From Pseudomonadales bacterium (GTDB lineage: Bacteria; Pseudomonadota; Gammaproteobacteria; Pseudomonadales; DC-out160): DNA of 64,000 nt. Made by a program: the position numbers and the translations under genes. The notes beneath the pieces are model-generated. The model made no database searches. It was not told the origin of the DNA and saw nothing but the letters and a program-made list of their open reading frames with translations. This document shows, piece by piece, positions 47,676 through 56,390 of the stretch (positions within the stretch are counted from its first letter, which is position 1; the number at the start of each line of letters is the position of its first letter). Where the stretch lies: positions 1 to 64,000 of the forward strand of contig JAHRWA010000020.1 in assembly GCA_019090455.1 (NCBI GenBank). Reading direction: 5' to 3'.

Positions 47676-49277
47676 CTACTCAACGTAAGCGTAATAATAA
47701 GAAGGGTCACCCCCGAAAATTCGCCTAACCACCCCCGTCAAATGGGCGTTTTGCACATACACATAACCACGTTCATATTGCGGAATCAGCACCGCGTTCT
47801 CAATCAAGATATGTTGTAACTTACCAAAAGCGGACATCCTCACATCCACATCACTCGATCCTTGCGCGACCTTTACCCACTGATCGTATTCCTCAGAGCT
47901 ATAGCGCCCGCGATTATTTTCATTCCAAGAGGCGAACAAGTCTGCAAATGTCATTGGATCGTTATAATCCGGCCCCCACCCTGCGGCCACCAAATCAAAA
48001 TCACCGGAGGTCATTTTTGCCAAACGTTGCTTGAATATCTGTTTATCCAACTTTAATTCAAGCCCTAAATATCGACTCAGTACTTGTTGAAAATATTCTG
48101 CCTGCACGGACGCACCTGGACTATCGCCAGAAAGCAAAGTCAAAGAAGGAAATTTTTTCAACTGCAGTTCTTTCTTAGCCAACGCCAGGTATTCTTTCCC
48201 TTTTGCAATATTAAAATGCACCTTTTGAGCAGGATACTCCTGTCGAAAAGAGTGACTCTTACCTTGCAGCCATTGCGGAAACAAGCTTTCCCCCGGTTTA
48301 TTCCCAGGTACGCCAATCACCTTATTGACTAACTCGTTGGCATTAAAAACAGATTGAATAGCCTTGCGTAAGTTTTTATTTCGAGTCAATCGGTTCGCTC
48401 GATGATTAAACTCCAAATAGAATACTGCCCCGTCGTTGAATTTTTTAATCGGTAGTCGATGCTCCAGAGCATTGGAAATCGTCGCCACATCCAATCCCGC
48501 CATCGCTATTTTATTATCTTTGAATAAATTAAACGTAGTACTGGTGTCAGTGGTTATGAAGGGAACTTCAATACGATTTAATCGAACATGTTCTCGATCC
48601 CAATAGAACTGATTTTTCACTAATGCTAACTCAGCTCCATGTACCCATTTATCGAGAATGAAAGGCCCGTTAAACAACAGCTTTCCTGCGTCTGCCGCGT
48701 ACTGATTCGAATGCGTCTGGTGAAAATCCTCCCGCATGGGATAATAAGTGACAAATGCCATTAAACTTAAAAAATAAGCGCACGGTCTTTCCAGTTTAAC
48801 CCGCAAAACAAAATCACTGTCAGCAACAATGCCAAGTTCTTCCGCCAACATTCCCCGTTGATTAATGGCTTCCGCATTTTTTATGGGATATAGAATAAAG
48901 GCATACTGTGACGCCGTTTTCGGATCAACCACGGTGCGCCACGCATAAACAAAATCATGCGCAGTCACTGCCCGACCGTCACTCCACAGTGCATCTTTGC
49001 GCAGCCAAAAAACGGCTTCTTCGTTATTAAGTGTCCACCTTTCTGCAACCCCTCCCAGCAATTGGCCATCCTTCCCGAAACGTAGCAAGCCTTGCATCAC
49101 GTGATCCAGTATAAAAATACTGCTCTGATCCGTTGATGTCATACTATTCAGATCAGGTGGTTCCGCCCCAATAGCGATGGAAATAGATTGGTTGTTAGCA
49201 TCTACCGCTTGGGCCAGACATATAGCTGAGGCGGGGAAAAGCAATATCAGAAATAAAAGTTGGTATAAAGAAGGCAA
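47676..49277 (-). CDS. oppA: Oligopeptide-binding periplasmic protein OppA-like
   Basis: This 533-residue SBP_bac_5 protein has a signal peptide (LYQLLFLILLFPASAICLAQA) without a lipobox, so it should be soluble in the periplasm. The family pattern is clear in WTLNNEEAVFWLRKDALWSD, TAHDFVYAWR and the late FDLVAAGWGPDYNDPMTFAD. It begins with a TTG and no convincing ribosome-binding site, so the start is uncertain. It is the first gene of the five-gene operon. Confidence 0.88.
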   Translation of the reverse strand: MPSLYQLLFLILLFPASAICLAQAVDANNQSISIAIGAEPPDLNSMTSTDQSSIFILDHVMQGLLRFGKDGQLLGGVAERWTLNNEEAVFWLRKDALWSDGRAVTAHDFVYAWRTVVDPKTASQYAFILYPIKNAEAINQRGMLAEELGIVADSDFVLRVKLERPCAYFLSLMAFVTYYPMREDFHQTHSNQYAADAGKLLFNGPFILDKWVHGAELALVKNQFYWDREHVRLNRIEVPFITTDTSTTFNLFKDNKIAMAGLDVATISNALEHRLPIKKFNDGAVFYLEFNHRANRLTRNKNLRKAIQSVFNANELVNKVIGVPGNKPGESLFPQWLQGKSHSFRQEYPAQKVHFNIAKGKEYLALAKKELQLKKFPSLTLLSGDSPGASVQAEYFQQVLSRYLGLELKLDKQIFKQRLAKMTSGDFDLVAAGWGPDYNDPMTFADLFASWNENNRGRYSSEEYDQWVKVAQGSSDVDVRMSAFGKLQHILIENAVLIPQYERGYVYVQNAHLTGVVRRIFGGDPSYYYAYVE

Positions 49278-49913
49278 GAGAGCTCAGACCCTTTTAGTGC
49301 ATTAATTATCAATAGCTATTCTAGCTGAAGAAACCGATGCTAGCTGAAGAAATAAAAGGGATGGAAAAGAAATAGAGGGAATGTGGAAAATTAAAGGGTG
49401 GAAGAAGATTGAGTTGAATGCAATCAAAGCACAAACAAAAAAATAGGCGCTCAAAGAGCCCACGATGTATGAAGGGGAGCAATAAGGAAAGAATAAATTT
49501 AGTTGAGACTCTCCCTGTAGACCATCGTTTACTAGCAAAATAGAAATAATGTGCCTAGCGCTAAAACAAAGAGTACGGATGCTGCTACATTTCTAGTCGT
49601 GGTATCGTCCATAAATTTGGCCTCAGTAGAAAGCGTTTTATTCGCATTTAAACAATGATAAGACGGATATACATTAGAACTTGCCGTCAAATCTTGTTGG
49701 TATCTATTCTCCTCTTTGCTGGTGCAAATACCCGGCACTAAGGCTGGCAAATTATGAGACTTTGTGACAATTGCTTTTGGCTCACTGGACTAGCGTAAGA
49801 ATCGGCTAGATTAGGCAGATTGAAAGAAGCAGTGTTACACTTCTGGACCTTAATCAATCTTATTGAATACCCATGCGATAAAAAGTTAACTCGACCCGAA
49901 CAAGGAGTGGTAA
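49278..49913. other. 636 bp gap with a possible 26-residue membrane peptide
   Basis: Between oppA and the CRP-like gene I find no solid gene. It holds a 13 bp direct repeat CTAGCTGAAGAAA at 49321-49333 and 49340-49352, and a short membrane-peptide frame at 49532-49612 on the minus strand. A promoter for the CRP-like gene is expected near 49870. Confidence 0.4.
49532..49612 (-). CDS. Possible 26-residue single-helix membrane peptide
   Basis: An ATG preceded by GAGG starts MDDTTTRNVAASVLFVLALG and ends after FLFC. It is a short charged head and one hydrophobic helix, the layout of bacterial small membrane proteins. Chance occurrence cannot be excluded at this length. Confidence 0.3.
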   Translation of the reverse strand: MDDTTTRNVAASVLFVLALGTLFLFC

Positions 49914-50561
49914 ATGGGAGATCTATCGAATATTTCTCTGTTTCAGGGCTTGCCCGCTGAGGCGCTTGACGCACTGGAACAAACAGCATCAACTCGCCAA
50001 TACCCTAAAAACACCATCATCATAAATGAAGGCGATACCTCCACTTCTCTCTATCTCTTGATTGCCGGTAAGGTGAAAGTTTTCCTAAGTGATGAAGAGG
50101 GTCGCGAATTTGTACTCAATTCACTGAGCCCGGGAGACTATTTCGGAGAATATGCACTACTCGATGATGAACAACGAACTGCATCCGTGATGACAACAGA
50201 TACAAGTTCGTTCTTGATAATTCACAAAGAAGATTTCCAGCGTTTACGTAACGACTACGCGGATATGAGTGAGATCCTCATCAACAATTTAGTCGGTAGA
50301 ATACGTCAGCTAACTGACAACGTAAAAACCTTAGCACTAAAGGACGTTTACGGCCGTATTCGCAAACTACTGGGTGATCTTTCCGAAAAATCTGGTAGCG
50401 ACAAAATTGAAGAAAAACTCACTCAACAAGAGATTGCGAATCGAGTGGGTTCCTCTAGAGAAATGGTCGCACGCATTCTTAAAGACTTATCCGTTGGTGG
50501 ATATATCGTCAGCGAGAAAAAACAAATTACTCTTCTGAAGTCACTTCCTGAAAATTATTAA
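49914..50561 (+). CDS. CRP/FNR family transcriptional regulator (CRP-like)
   Basis: This 215-residue regulator has an N-terminal cyclic-nucleotide-binding domain with the phosphate-binding cassette FGEYALLDDEQRTASV (G78, E79, R88, T89), as in cAMP-binding CRP. The C-terminal winged helix contains TQQEIANRVGSSREMVARIL, keeping Arg182, Glu183 and Arg187, the trio that reads TGTGA half-sites in CRP. It lacks the four Cys of FNR. An AAGGAG site precedes the ATG. It probably responds to cAMP, perhaps from the class III cyclase at 29721. Confidence 0.88.
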   Translation: MGDLSNISLFQGLPAEALDALEQTASTRQYPKNTIIINEGDTSTSLYLLIAGKVKVFLSDEEGREFVLNSLSPGDYFGEYALLDDEQRTASVMTTDTSSFLIIHKEDFQRLRNDYADMSEILINNLVGRIRQLTDNVKTLALKDVYGRIRKLLGDLSEKSGSDKIEEKLTQQEIANRVGSSREMVARILKDLSVGGYIVSEKKQITLLKSLPENY

Positions 50562-50580
50562 ATCATCTGATTTAAGCGCT

Positions 50581-50634
50581 GAATCTAAATAGTCTAAGGC
50601 TAAGCTTATCGTAGCCCTTAGACTATTTAGATTC
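50581..50634 (+). terminator. Long stem-loop downstream of the CRP-like gene
   Basis: GAATCTAAATAGTCTAAGG at the left pairs with CTTAGACTATTTAGATTC at the right. The stem is 22 bp with one bulged base and a 9-base loop. It starts 20 bases after the stop codon. No long T-run follows (TTGATA), so it may be a processing or stabilising hairpin rather than an intrinsic terminator. Confidence 0.5.
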
Positions 50635-50823
50635 TTGATACCTTCGAATTCACCCCCAAAACCTCCTCGCTTACGCCTATCTAAAACAACGATATATAAG
50701 AATGTAGTCATTACAGCCTCGTCGATAGCTTTTTATCAAACTTGCATAATCTCCTGAATTTGCTATTAAATAGTGTTACAGAAAAGAATTACGCTGTTTA
50801 GGCGATGACAATAAGGTGAGAGA

Positions 50824-51048
50824 ATGTTCAATAACACCCCTTTTTATACGACTACTTTAATAGGTATCACAATGATGCTAATAGGCTGTGATAGCGCCTT
50901 ATCTGGCATGTCAGATTCTGACCTAAGAGATAAACATTGGTCGTGCCAAAGCCATTCCAACCCCTCTCCAGGCAAAGCGCTATCTTGCGGCAATTTCGCC
51001 GAGGAGTGCCTTAGAAGAAAAAAGAAGAAAGGCCACACTATCTGCTAG
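50824..51048 (+). CDS. Small cysteine-containing lipoprotein
   Basis: This 74-residue protein has a signal peptide with the lipobox LIGC (Cys22), so the mature part should be about 53 residues and lipid-anchored. The mature chain has four further Cys and a very basic RRKKKK stretch near the C-terminus, then ends KGHTIC. A GGTGAGAG site precedes the ATG. I do not recognise the family. It is 72 bases upstream of a radical SAM gene in the same orientation. Confidence 0.65.
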   Translation: MFNNTPFYTTTLIGITMMLIGCDSALSGMSDSDLRDKHWSCQSHSNPSPGKALSCGNFAEECLRRKKKKGHTIC

Positions 51049-51120
51049 TAGCATCTCAATTAGACAAACTCCGTTAGTCTCTATAGGATTCGCCCTCAGA
51101 ACGCCCGTAGCTAAAAGATA

Positions 51121-51798
51121 ATGGACAATTCAATGAATATCCCGGTTAATCAGGACATCGATAATCCTAGCGAAAAAGAAAACAAACCGACTCTCACGTA
51201 CATCATTGATGACAGATTATATATAAATCTTTGTAATCGCTGCACTCTTGTATGCCAATTCTGTCCTAAAACTCACGATGACTGGCAACTTCACGAGTAT
51301 AATTTAGCACTACCTAAATCACCGTCAGTAGATTCAATCCTCGATTCCATTGGGGATCCTAAACAATACAGTGAAATTATATTTTGCGGATATGGAGAAC
51401 CCACTCTTCGTCTGAAAGCGCTTATTCAAATCGCAAAAGCCTTAAAAGAAATGCAGGTAAGTGACTCTAGCGGCCCCACACCATTGCGGATCAATTCTGA
51501 CGGTCTGGCAAACCTAGTTTATAAACGTAATGTTTTACCTGAGCTGGCTGGCTTAATTGATTCCTGGTCAATATCACTTAGCGCCCACAACGAAGAGGTT
51601 TACATTAAGCACTGTCAACCAACACTCAACGATGCCTATAGTCACGTAAAGCAATTCATTCAACTGGCTTCGAAAAACTTCAAAGTGACCGCCACAGCAA
51701 TCAATGGCTTGGAAGGTGTCGATATCGAAAGCTGTAAAACAATAACGGAATCCTTGGGGGCTGAATTTCGAGAACGGTTTATCGATAAGCTAGGATAA
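51121..51798 (+). CDS. Radical SAM protein, short (TatD-linked type)
   Basis: This 225-residue protein has the 4Fe-4S motif CTLVCQFC (Cys-x3-Cys-x2-Cys, residues about 41-48), followed by the SAM-binding block IIFCGYGEPTLR. There is no SPASM or other C-terminal iron-sulfur extension. The start YINLCNRCTLVCQFCPKTHD is like the radical SAM proteins encoded near TatD in many bacteria. The reaction is unknown. Confidence 0.78.
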   Translation: MDNSMNIPVNQDIDNPSEKENKPTLTYIIDDRLYINLCNRCTLVCQFCPKTHDDWQLHEYNLALPKSPSVDSILDSIGDPKQYSEIIFCGYGEPTLRLKALIQIAKALKEMQVSDSSGPTPLRINSDGLANLVYKRNVLPELAGLIDSWSISLSAHNEEVYIKHCQPTLNDAYSHVKQFIQLASKNFKVTATAINGLEGVDIESCKTITESLGAEFRERFIDKLG

Positions 51799-51821
51799 AA
51801 CGTCACTCACACTACGCTATT

Positions 51822-52730
51822 TCAGTCTTCGTTGTCTGGTTCAAAAAACAGCCATAGCACCTGTGGAAATGCCATTTTAAACGCTTTTTCTGTTTGGTTG
51901 ATCTCAGCCAGCAGTTTTTGTACATCACTCGTTTCGCTCATTTTCGCTTTGACCGCTACCATCACATCATTACCCATTTGCAGAGTCAGTAAATTAAAAA
52001 TATGGTCTACTTCTGGGCGTTGATTTATAAAATTGAGCATTTTCTCTTTTTCTCGCGGTTCGACACCTTGCCCTATTAGAAGTGCTTTTACCTCCACTCC
52101 CACGAAAAAAGCGACTATCACCAGTAAAACACCGATCCCAATACTGCCAACTGCGTCGAAGGTGGGGTCACCAGTCAACCACGAAAGGGAAATGGCAATA
52201 AGAGCAAAGGTCAATCCTATTAAGGCAGCTAAATCCTCTCCAAAAATGACGACTAACTCGCTCTTTCGACTATCTCGGAACCAGCGCCACAATGACTGAT
52301 CGCCTCGATCCTTATTAATTTCCCTAAGGCACCCAGACAAAGACGCCCCCTCTGCGAATATCCCAAACAACAAAACTGCGATCGCGACAAGTGGATATTT
52401 TAGTGCTTCCGGCTCATGTAGCTTGTGTACTCCTTCATAGATAGAGAACAACCCGCCCATACTAAATAATATGAGCGCTACGATAAATGACCAAAAATAA
52501 ATACTCTTGCCAAACCCCAAAGGATAGTCTGGTGTCGGTGGGTGTTTAGCTTGCTTTAAGCCAATAAGTAATAAAACCTGATTGCCACAATCGGCAAATG
52601 AATGGACCGCTTCCGCCATCATCGCTCCAGATGACGTAACAAAGGCTGCTCCTAGCTTTGCTATTGCAATGGTAAAGTTTGCAATTAGTGCATACATGAT
52701 CGATTTCACTGAATCGGAGCCACTGGACAT
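51822..52730 (-). CDS. Cation diffusion facilitator (CDF) transporter
   Basis: This protein of about 302 residues has six TM helices and the metal-site block MMAEAVHSFADCGNQVLLLI with His and Asp ligands in TM2. The region FGKSIYFWSFIVALILFSMG is typical of the SLC30A9-like branch. The cytoplasmic C-terminal part ends with the EKAFKMAFPQVLWLFFEPD element. I prefer the ATG at 52730, which follows GGGAGA. An upstream ATG (52754) lacks a ribosome-binding site. The family exports divalent cations such as zinc or iron. Confidence 0.86.
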   Translation of the reverse strand: MSSGSDSVKSIMYALIANFTIAIAKLGAAFVTSSGAMMAEAVHSFADCGNQVLLLIGLKQAKHPPTPDYPLGFGKSIYFWSFIVALILFSMGGLFSIYEGVHKLHEPEALKYPLVAIAVLLFGIFAEGASLSGCLREINKDRGDQSLWRWFRDSRKSELVVIFGEDLAALIGLTFALIAISLSWLTGDPTFDAVGSIGIGVLLVIVAFFVGVEVKALLIGQGVEPREKEKMLNFINQRPEVDHIFNLLTLQMGNDVMVAVKAKMSETSDVQKLLAEINQTEKAFKMAFPQVLWLFFEPDNED

Positions 52731-52917
52731 GATCTCTCCCAAGGTATGAGTCATTAAACGGATTAGGCGATAAAGGTACTAGCCAATAGTTTTTATTATA
52801 CACTGGCCAACAGACTAGGATGTGTATGATGGGATCTTTGACTCTTAGGTGCAAGCAACTCTTATGACAGAGGCGAATCCCAAGAAAAATAACTCTGCCG
52901 AAAATAAGCGAAAGTGA

Positions 52918-53631
52918 TTAGGGCAAAAAAAGACAAAAAATACCACCCTGCAAAGCTCCACCATTTCGCAATTTAATAAAGCCTTTTCTATCCTTATTTA
53001 TGTGCAAAGCGGCAATTTGCCCCGCAAAGAATAAACCAAGGCCTGTACTACCTGTCGAAAAATCCACAGTCTTTATGCAGTCCCCCGAAGTGGACAGCAT
53101 AGACTCAGGGAACCCACCACCATCGTCGGCTAGTGTTATTTCGAGATAGCCATCTTTCTCTTTGGCTAAAATACAAATTTTCTTTCGAGAGTAACGTATA
53201 GCGTTGATGAGTACGTTATTGACAATCCCCGAGATCATCTCAGCGTCAAAATACCAAACAAGCTCCTCGTCACACTCTAGGGTCACCTCTAGACCTCTTT
53301 TTTCCGCCAGTATTTTGTTATAAACAATCTGCTCTTCAAGCACCTCCGCAACAATGTGTTCGTCTAACGTAATCGGAAGCGTATTTTTTTTCAGCCTATA
53401 GAAGGAGAGCAAATGTATCAGATCATTATTTACACGAGATGCTTCATACTGCACTGTTGACATCAACTGATTTTGACCCTCTGATGGATCGGGGATCTGT
53501 TCAATTAGTTCATCAAGAGAGCTCATTAACATACCAATGGAATTCTTCATATCATGAACAGACGAGGCTAAAACACTGGAGAAATCGAGCTCACTAGCCT
53601 CTCCTTGCAAATGTCCTTTCTCTTGAGACAC
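52918..53631 (-). CDS. Soluble sensor histidine kinase without sensor domain
   Basis: This 237-residue protein begins with GTG after GGGAGA. It has a HisKA-like H-box (SSVHDMKNSIGMLMSSLDEL, H26) and an ATPase domain with the N-box (INAIRYS), G1 (LADDGGGFPE) and G2 (STGLGLFFAGQIA). There is no TM helix or separate input domain. Its gene starts 16 bases after the response regulator ends, so the two form an operon and probably a signalling pair. A run of eight A bases lies in the coding strand at 53394-53401. Confidence 0.83.
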   Translation of the reverse strand: MSQEKGHLQGEASELDFSSVLASSVHDMKNSIGMLMSSLDELIEQIPDPSEGQNQLMSTVQYEASRVNNDLIHLLSFYRLKKNTLPITLDEHIVAEVLEEQIVYNKILAEKRGLEVTLECDEELVWYFDAEMISGIVNNVLINAIRYSRKKICILAKEKDGYLEITLADDGGGFPESMLSTSGDCIKTVDFSTGSTGLGLFFAGQIAALHINKDRKGFIKLRNGGALQGGIFCLFLP

Positions 53632-53647
53632 TTCACTCTCCCTTTGT

Positions 53648-55264
53648 TTAACCTAAAGAACTCGCAATTTTGGAGATTTCCTGATAACGCTTATAGCGTT
53701 TGTTTTCTTCTTCAAGAGACTCTAAATGCTTTAAACAAACCATGCATTTTTCAAAATCGGAAGCCGTTTTACCATCTCGCTGCATTCGCTTAATTAGCGC
53801 CTGAGCTAGATTCAGGTTAATAGCAGCACTAGTAGGTGATTGCTCAGAAGCTAATAGAAAACAATCGATCGCTTTATCTGTTTCTTTACTTTGGTATAAC
53901 TCAACCCCTTTCTGATTATGCTCGTTAAGCTCGGCTTGCCTCTCCATAATTTCAGGATCATTTACCAATGCTTCAATATCAGCCTTCAACTCATCATCGG
54001 CGTCGCTGTGGGAAACTTCATTTAATAGTGACGCGGCTTCATCCAAATCGTCCAAGGATCGATATGCTTGCGCCATATTCACTATTACCGATTGCTCCAG
54101 GTCACCAACAAACTTCTCTTTTAGCTCTTTCGCTTCCTTAAGTTGTTTTTCAGCCGCACTCTCTCTTTCTAACGAAACAAATACCCTTGCCGCAATTAAC
54201 CGTGTTTCCATTTGCACTTTTTCATCTCGTCTGTATTTTTTTTCGGTAGCTTCCAAAGTTTCCAATGCTTCCTTACCTGCTTTTTTTCCGGCTAAAGTGC
54301 TATCCGTTGCCGCTTTTTCCATAAGCGATTTGGCCAAATTTAGCTCGTTTTCTGAACTTCGATACACGGAGTGCTCGCCCAATCGAACTGATTTTCGGAA
54401 TGCCTTGGTTGCAGTATCAAGATCATTATTTTTCTTGGCCAATTCGCCTAACTTGATTTGTCGCTTAATCGCTTTTGGTGATTTCTTTATTGCTAACTCT
54501 AGTGTTTTTTGTGCCTCAGTCGGTTCGCCTTTCATTTCATAGCAACGACTCAACCAATCGAAGGCCACTAGGTTCATCTCATTCTCTTTCACAAGACCTT
54601 TAAATAGCTTTACCGCTCCATCATAATCTTCAAGCGAAAACAATGATTTAGCTTTTCCTAATACTGCCCAATCAACCTTTCGCCCTTCCAATAACATATC
54701 GTATAAATCGCGAGAGGCTGTAAAATTGTTCGTTTGGTAAAGTAAGTGTGCTTTTGTTTTAATGCAAAAACCCATGTACTTGGATTTATCAGCAATATTC
54801 TCATCACAATATTTGATTGCTTCCTCATAATCTTCTTCATCGATGGCATTATTAACATCCCAAATAGCCTCTTTAAGATTAAACATTCGATCCAATCGAG
54901 TTTTAAGAACCGCTTTTGTCAGTGGCTTCGTGAGATAACAATCTGGCTGATATTCTAATGCGCCCAAAACCATCCCTTGGGTATTTTCAGCCGTCACCAT
55001 AATAAATACCGAGGTATGCTTTACTATTTTGAAATGACGTAGCTCTTCTAATATTTGTTGCCCGTCTTTTCCATCTCCGAGGTTATAATCACAAATATAA
55101 ATATCAAATGCCCGCTTTTTAGCTTTGGCAACGCCATCGTCAGCAGTCCCCGCAGTCTGGATATCTTTCATTCCGTAGTATTCAAGCATCTTCCGTACGC
55201 CTGAACGAAACTCACCAAAATCATCGATGATCAGAGCTGACTTATCTCTATAAATTATCGCCAT
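53648..55264 (-). CDS. Response regulator with TPR-like output region
   Basis: This 538-residue protein has an N-terminal receiver domain (D14, D15, phosphorylated D59 in YICDYNLGDG, T91, K113). The remaining about 400 residues are helical repeats with TPR character (for example KSLFSLEDYDGAVKLFKGLV and AFDWLSRCYEMKGEPTEAQK). There is no DNA-binding or GGDEF domain, so output is probably by protein interaction. It is the first gene of an operon with the downstream kinase. Confidence 0.85.
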   Translation of the reverse strand: MAIIYRDKSALIIDDFGEFRSGVRKMLEYYGMKDIQTAGTADDGVAKAKKRAFDIYICDYNLGDGKDGQQILEELRHFKIVKHTSVFIMVTAENTQGMVLGALEYQPDCYLTKPLTKAVLKTRLDRMFNLKEAIWDVNNAIDEEDYEEAIKYCDENIADKSKYMGFCIKTKAHLLYQTNNFTASRDLYDMLLEGRKVDWAVLGKAKSLFSLEDYDGAVKLFKGLVKENEMNLVAFDWLSRCYEMKGEPTEAQKTLELAIKKSPKAIKRQIKLGELAKKNNDLDTATKAFRKSVRLGEHSVYRSSENELNLAKSLMEKAATDSTLAGKKAGKEALETLEATEKKYRRDEKVQMETRLIAARVFVSLERESAAEKQLKEAKELKEKFVGDLEQSVIVNMAQAYRSLDDLDEAASLLNEVSHSDADDELKADIEALVNDPEIMERQAELNEHNQKGVELYQSKETDKAIDCFLLASEQSPTSAAINLNLAQALIKRMQRDGKTASDFEKCMVCLKHLESLEEENKRYKRYQEISKIASSLG

Positions 55265-55693
55265 AAGCTGACTATTCTATAGGTCCTTTACCCAAATTCC
55301 GGTTTACACCGTCGCAACAACAATCAAACGCCTATGAATTAGTATAGATATAATTGAGAGCTTTTCCGGCAGACTATCCATCCATTTACAGATGTTGATG
55401 GGCAGCTCACCTGCTGTCACGATGACCTTAGATGGCATTTTGACTCTGCAAGAGTTTCTAACGAAAAGATGAAAATGACTGGAGCGAAGGAACCTAAATG
55501 TAGCTGATGAAGTAGCAGCAGAAAAAAGAAGATTAAAAAAATTAGAAACGCAGAAAGCGTAAAGATAGAAAAATAACCGTGCGAGTATTTTTTCGACAAA
55601 TTTTAACAGACATCGCCTAAAGTTCGCCATCCTACTTGAATAGGCACATACGACCAACACGGTTTATATCAATAATACCAGACTTACCACATT
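55265..55693. other. 429 bp gap with a possible decayed reading frame
   Basis: No intact gene is visible. On the plus strand a single frame from about 55341 to 55562 reads coding-like text with two in-frame TGA codons near 55470-55478. On the minus strand a frame of 118 codons is open but lacks a start and coding character. The promoter for the response regulator operon should lie near 55270-55350. Confidence 0.3.
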
Positions 55694-55897
55694 TTATTGA
55701 GCATCCGGTAACGGCGCCACCTCAGGATCTGAAGCATGAGCTTGCCCATTACAACTCTCTCCCTCACAAGGTACAACCTCGACTACTGGTACTCTATCAA
55801 CTGCCACTTCTTCTGGATCATCAATGGCATTAATTGTTAATACCCCACCACCTACAGTGATGAGAGTTAATATTCCAAAAAACACAAATGCCTGCAT
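55694..55897 (-). CDS. Small single-helix membrane protein
   Basis: This 67-residue protein starts after a GGAG site with MQAFVFFGILTLITVGGGVL as a membrane helix. An acidic tail follows (ending DPEVAPLPDAQ) with two Cys in CEGESCNG. It resembles small envelope peptides that I cannot assign to a family. It is followed by 429 bases with no gene before the response regulator operon. Confidence 0.55.
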   Translation of the reverse strand: MQAFVFFGILTLITVGGGVLTINAIDDPEEVAVDRVPVVEVVPCEGESCNGQAHASDPEVAPLPDAQ

Positions 55898-56390
55898 AAT
55901 CAGTCTCCATCGCCAAACAAGAGGTTAAAGTCAATTGCGCCTTAGGCACAGGTTATAATAATACTTCGATCGAAACAGAACATGTAGTCGCCGGTTCGAA
56001 CTTTACTACCCTGCAATGGAAGTCCTGCCTATGATGGCAGTACGACAATAGCCATGGCACACGGAGCCTAGTCTACATCATGTTCCTAATGTTAGATATA
56101 CAACTGCCCTTATATAATACATGGCCATATGGCCCAACACTGACATTCTTCTCTCTTAAGAAATGCACCGATTACTCCGCTCATAGAATAAAAGCTCAAG
56201 ATTAACGAAAGCATCAACAGTCAAACAAGGGCGTTGCTAAATATCTAATCAGTGCTTGACGGAACACGATATAAATCTGGACAATGGCCAATAAAATCAG
56301 CGGATGAAAAACAAAATCACTATTCGCTGTGATCCAAACAGTTTCTAGTTATCGATTGCAAATTGAGTAAACGAGAAGGTACTTCCATTC
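55898..56390. other. Promoter region of the DUF3450-TonB operon
   Basis: This 493 bp gap lies between two divergent genes. I see no gene, Fur box or terminator in it. A small CTGCC/GGCAG hairpin near 56025 is unremarkable. Confidence 0.35.

Noticed and set aside
49321..49352. 13 bp direct repeat CTAGCTGAAGAAA
   Set aside because: Two copies in an AT-rich gap with no context; not enough to call a functional site.
49302..49538. Minus-strand hydrophobic frame of 78 codons
   Set aside because: It begins only with TTG, has no ribosome-binding site and covers an AT-rich intergenic stretch. I do not support it.
55304..55660. Minus-strand frame of 118 codons upstream of the response regulator
   Set aside because: It has no convincing start and its text does not read as a protein family. 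The plus strand in the same place looks more coding-like.
56250..56300. TTGAC box with a TATAAA box before the DUF3450 operon
   Set aside because: The spacing of about 8 bases is too short for a sigma-70 promoter.
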